NCBI GenBank assembly: GCA_945949375.1
Contig: CAMFEN010000090.1
Span: 1 to 5,391, forward strand
Length of the DNA: 5,391 nucleotides
Direction of reading: 5' to 3'
From: an uncultured Bacteroidales bacterium
Lineage (GTDB): Bacteria > Bacteroidota > Bacteroidia > Bacteroidales > Paludibacteraceae
Positions within the stretch are counted from its first letter, which is position 1, and every line of letters starts with the position of its first letter. Both the position numbers and the translations under genes were made by a program. Under the pieces are notes generated by a model. It was given only the letters and a program-made list of their open reading frames with translations. It searched no databases and had not been told where the DNA came from. This document shows positions 4,993-5,391 of this stretch, in pieces.

Positions 4993-5391
4993 ATGACCAC
5001 AACCCTCATTATTATCATTGCCGCAGTAGTGGCATTAAGCATCCTCCTCTTCATCGTCTATCGCCAATGGACAGAGCATCGCGTGATGAAAGCGCGTGAG
5101 CAACAGCGTTTGGAACTGACGCAAAACATCTCCCACGAGCTGAAGACCCCCGTAGCAAGCATCCTTGGCTCTTTGGAGACTATCCTTCTCCACCCCGATA
5201 TGAAGCCCGAAGAACAACACGAGTTCTTGGAACGCGCCTATCAGCAAGCAGGGCGCCTGAGCAATCTCGTGGAGGACATTGCTATGCTCAACAAACTGGA
5301 ACTCAAAGAGCAACTCTACGACCGCTTGGAGGTCGAACTCTCATCGGTAGTGAAGAATGTGGTGGAGGATGTGGCTTCGCGAGTGAAAGAA
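4993..5391 (+). CDS. Sensor histidine kinase (PhoR-like), N-terminal part, runs off window
   Basis: The frame is open from ATG 4993 to the last base, giving 133 residues with no stop; the catalytic HATPase domain must lie beyond the window. In-frame stops at 4966 and 4975 exclude any earlier start. Residues 5-23 (LIIIIAAVVALSILLFIVY) form a single membrane helix, followed by RQWTEHR, which suggests a cytoplasmic C-terminal side. The HisKA dimerisation and phosphoacceptor domain follows almost at once. Its H-box is QNISHELKTPVASILGSLETIL with His48 as the phosphorylated residue, and the second helix includes QQAGRLSNLVEDIAMLNKLE. The ELKTPVASI sequence is typical of PhoR-like kinases of Bacteroidota. 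Only about four residues precede the helix, so there is no periplasmic sensor domain, and no HAMP or PAS domain is visible between helix and H-box. It is the cognate partner of the preceding response regulator, judging from gene order and the 48-nt gap. Confidence 0.9.
   Translation, partial: MTTTLIIIIAAVVALSILLFIVYRQWTEHRVMKAREQQRLELTQNISHELKTPVASILGSLETILLHPDMKPEEQHEFLERAYQQAGRLSNLVEDIAMLNKLELKEQLYDRLEVELSSVVKNVVEDVASRVKE

Overview
The window reads as chromosomal DNA of a Bacteroidota bacterium, most likely order Bacteroidales. The support is a cluster of Omp28-related secreted proteins with thioredoxin-like N-termini, C-terminal tails that resemble type IX secretion (Por) sorting tails, A-rich leaders without Shine-Dalgarno sequences in front of ATGAAAAAG starts, and a PhoB/PhoR-like two-component pair typical of the phylum. 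Genus cannot be assigned from this sequence. All supported genes are on the + strand.

Region 1 (1-2528) is a tight gene run, probably one operon. It holds the 3' end of an Omp28-related gene that enters from upstream, a 193-residue secreted protein of unknown function with a sorting tail (20 nt gap), and a second Omp28-related gene (14 nt gap). The second Omp28-related gene is broken by an apparent single-base deletion near 2085. Restoring one base gives a 467-residue protein, exactly the length of the intact paralogue downstream.

Region 2 (2529-2715) is a 187-nt gap with no gene. Its left part is GC-rich and looks like a dispersed palindromic repeat. It contains three separate inverted repeats, and its right part is AT-rich leader.

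Region 3 (2716-4119) is the intact third Omp28-related paralogue. It has a signal peptide, a CGYC thioredoxin-like motif, the Omp28 core, a beta-rich C-terminal extension and a different type of C-terminal tail. A strong intrinsic terminator (4135-4196) closes this unit.

Region 4 (4243-5391) is a two-component system: a complete OmpR/PhoB-family response regulator and the first 133 residues of a HisKA histidine kinase that runs off the window. The kinase has one membrane helix and essentially no extracytoplasmic sensor. Short degenerate heptamer arrays (ACTTGAT/ACTTGAA) lie directly in front of the start codons of both genes.

The first three regions encode exported envelope or surface proteins. 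Whether the two-component pair controls them cannot be told from the sequence, and the terminator separates the two groups. Nothing here is a clearly new system. The points most worth checking are the frameshift, the two apparently permuted sorting-tail types and the heptamer arrays.
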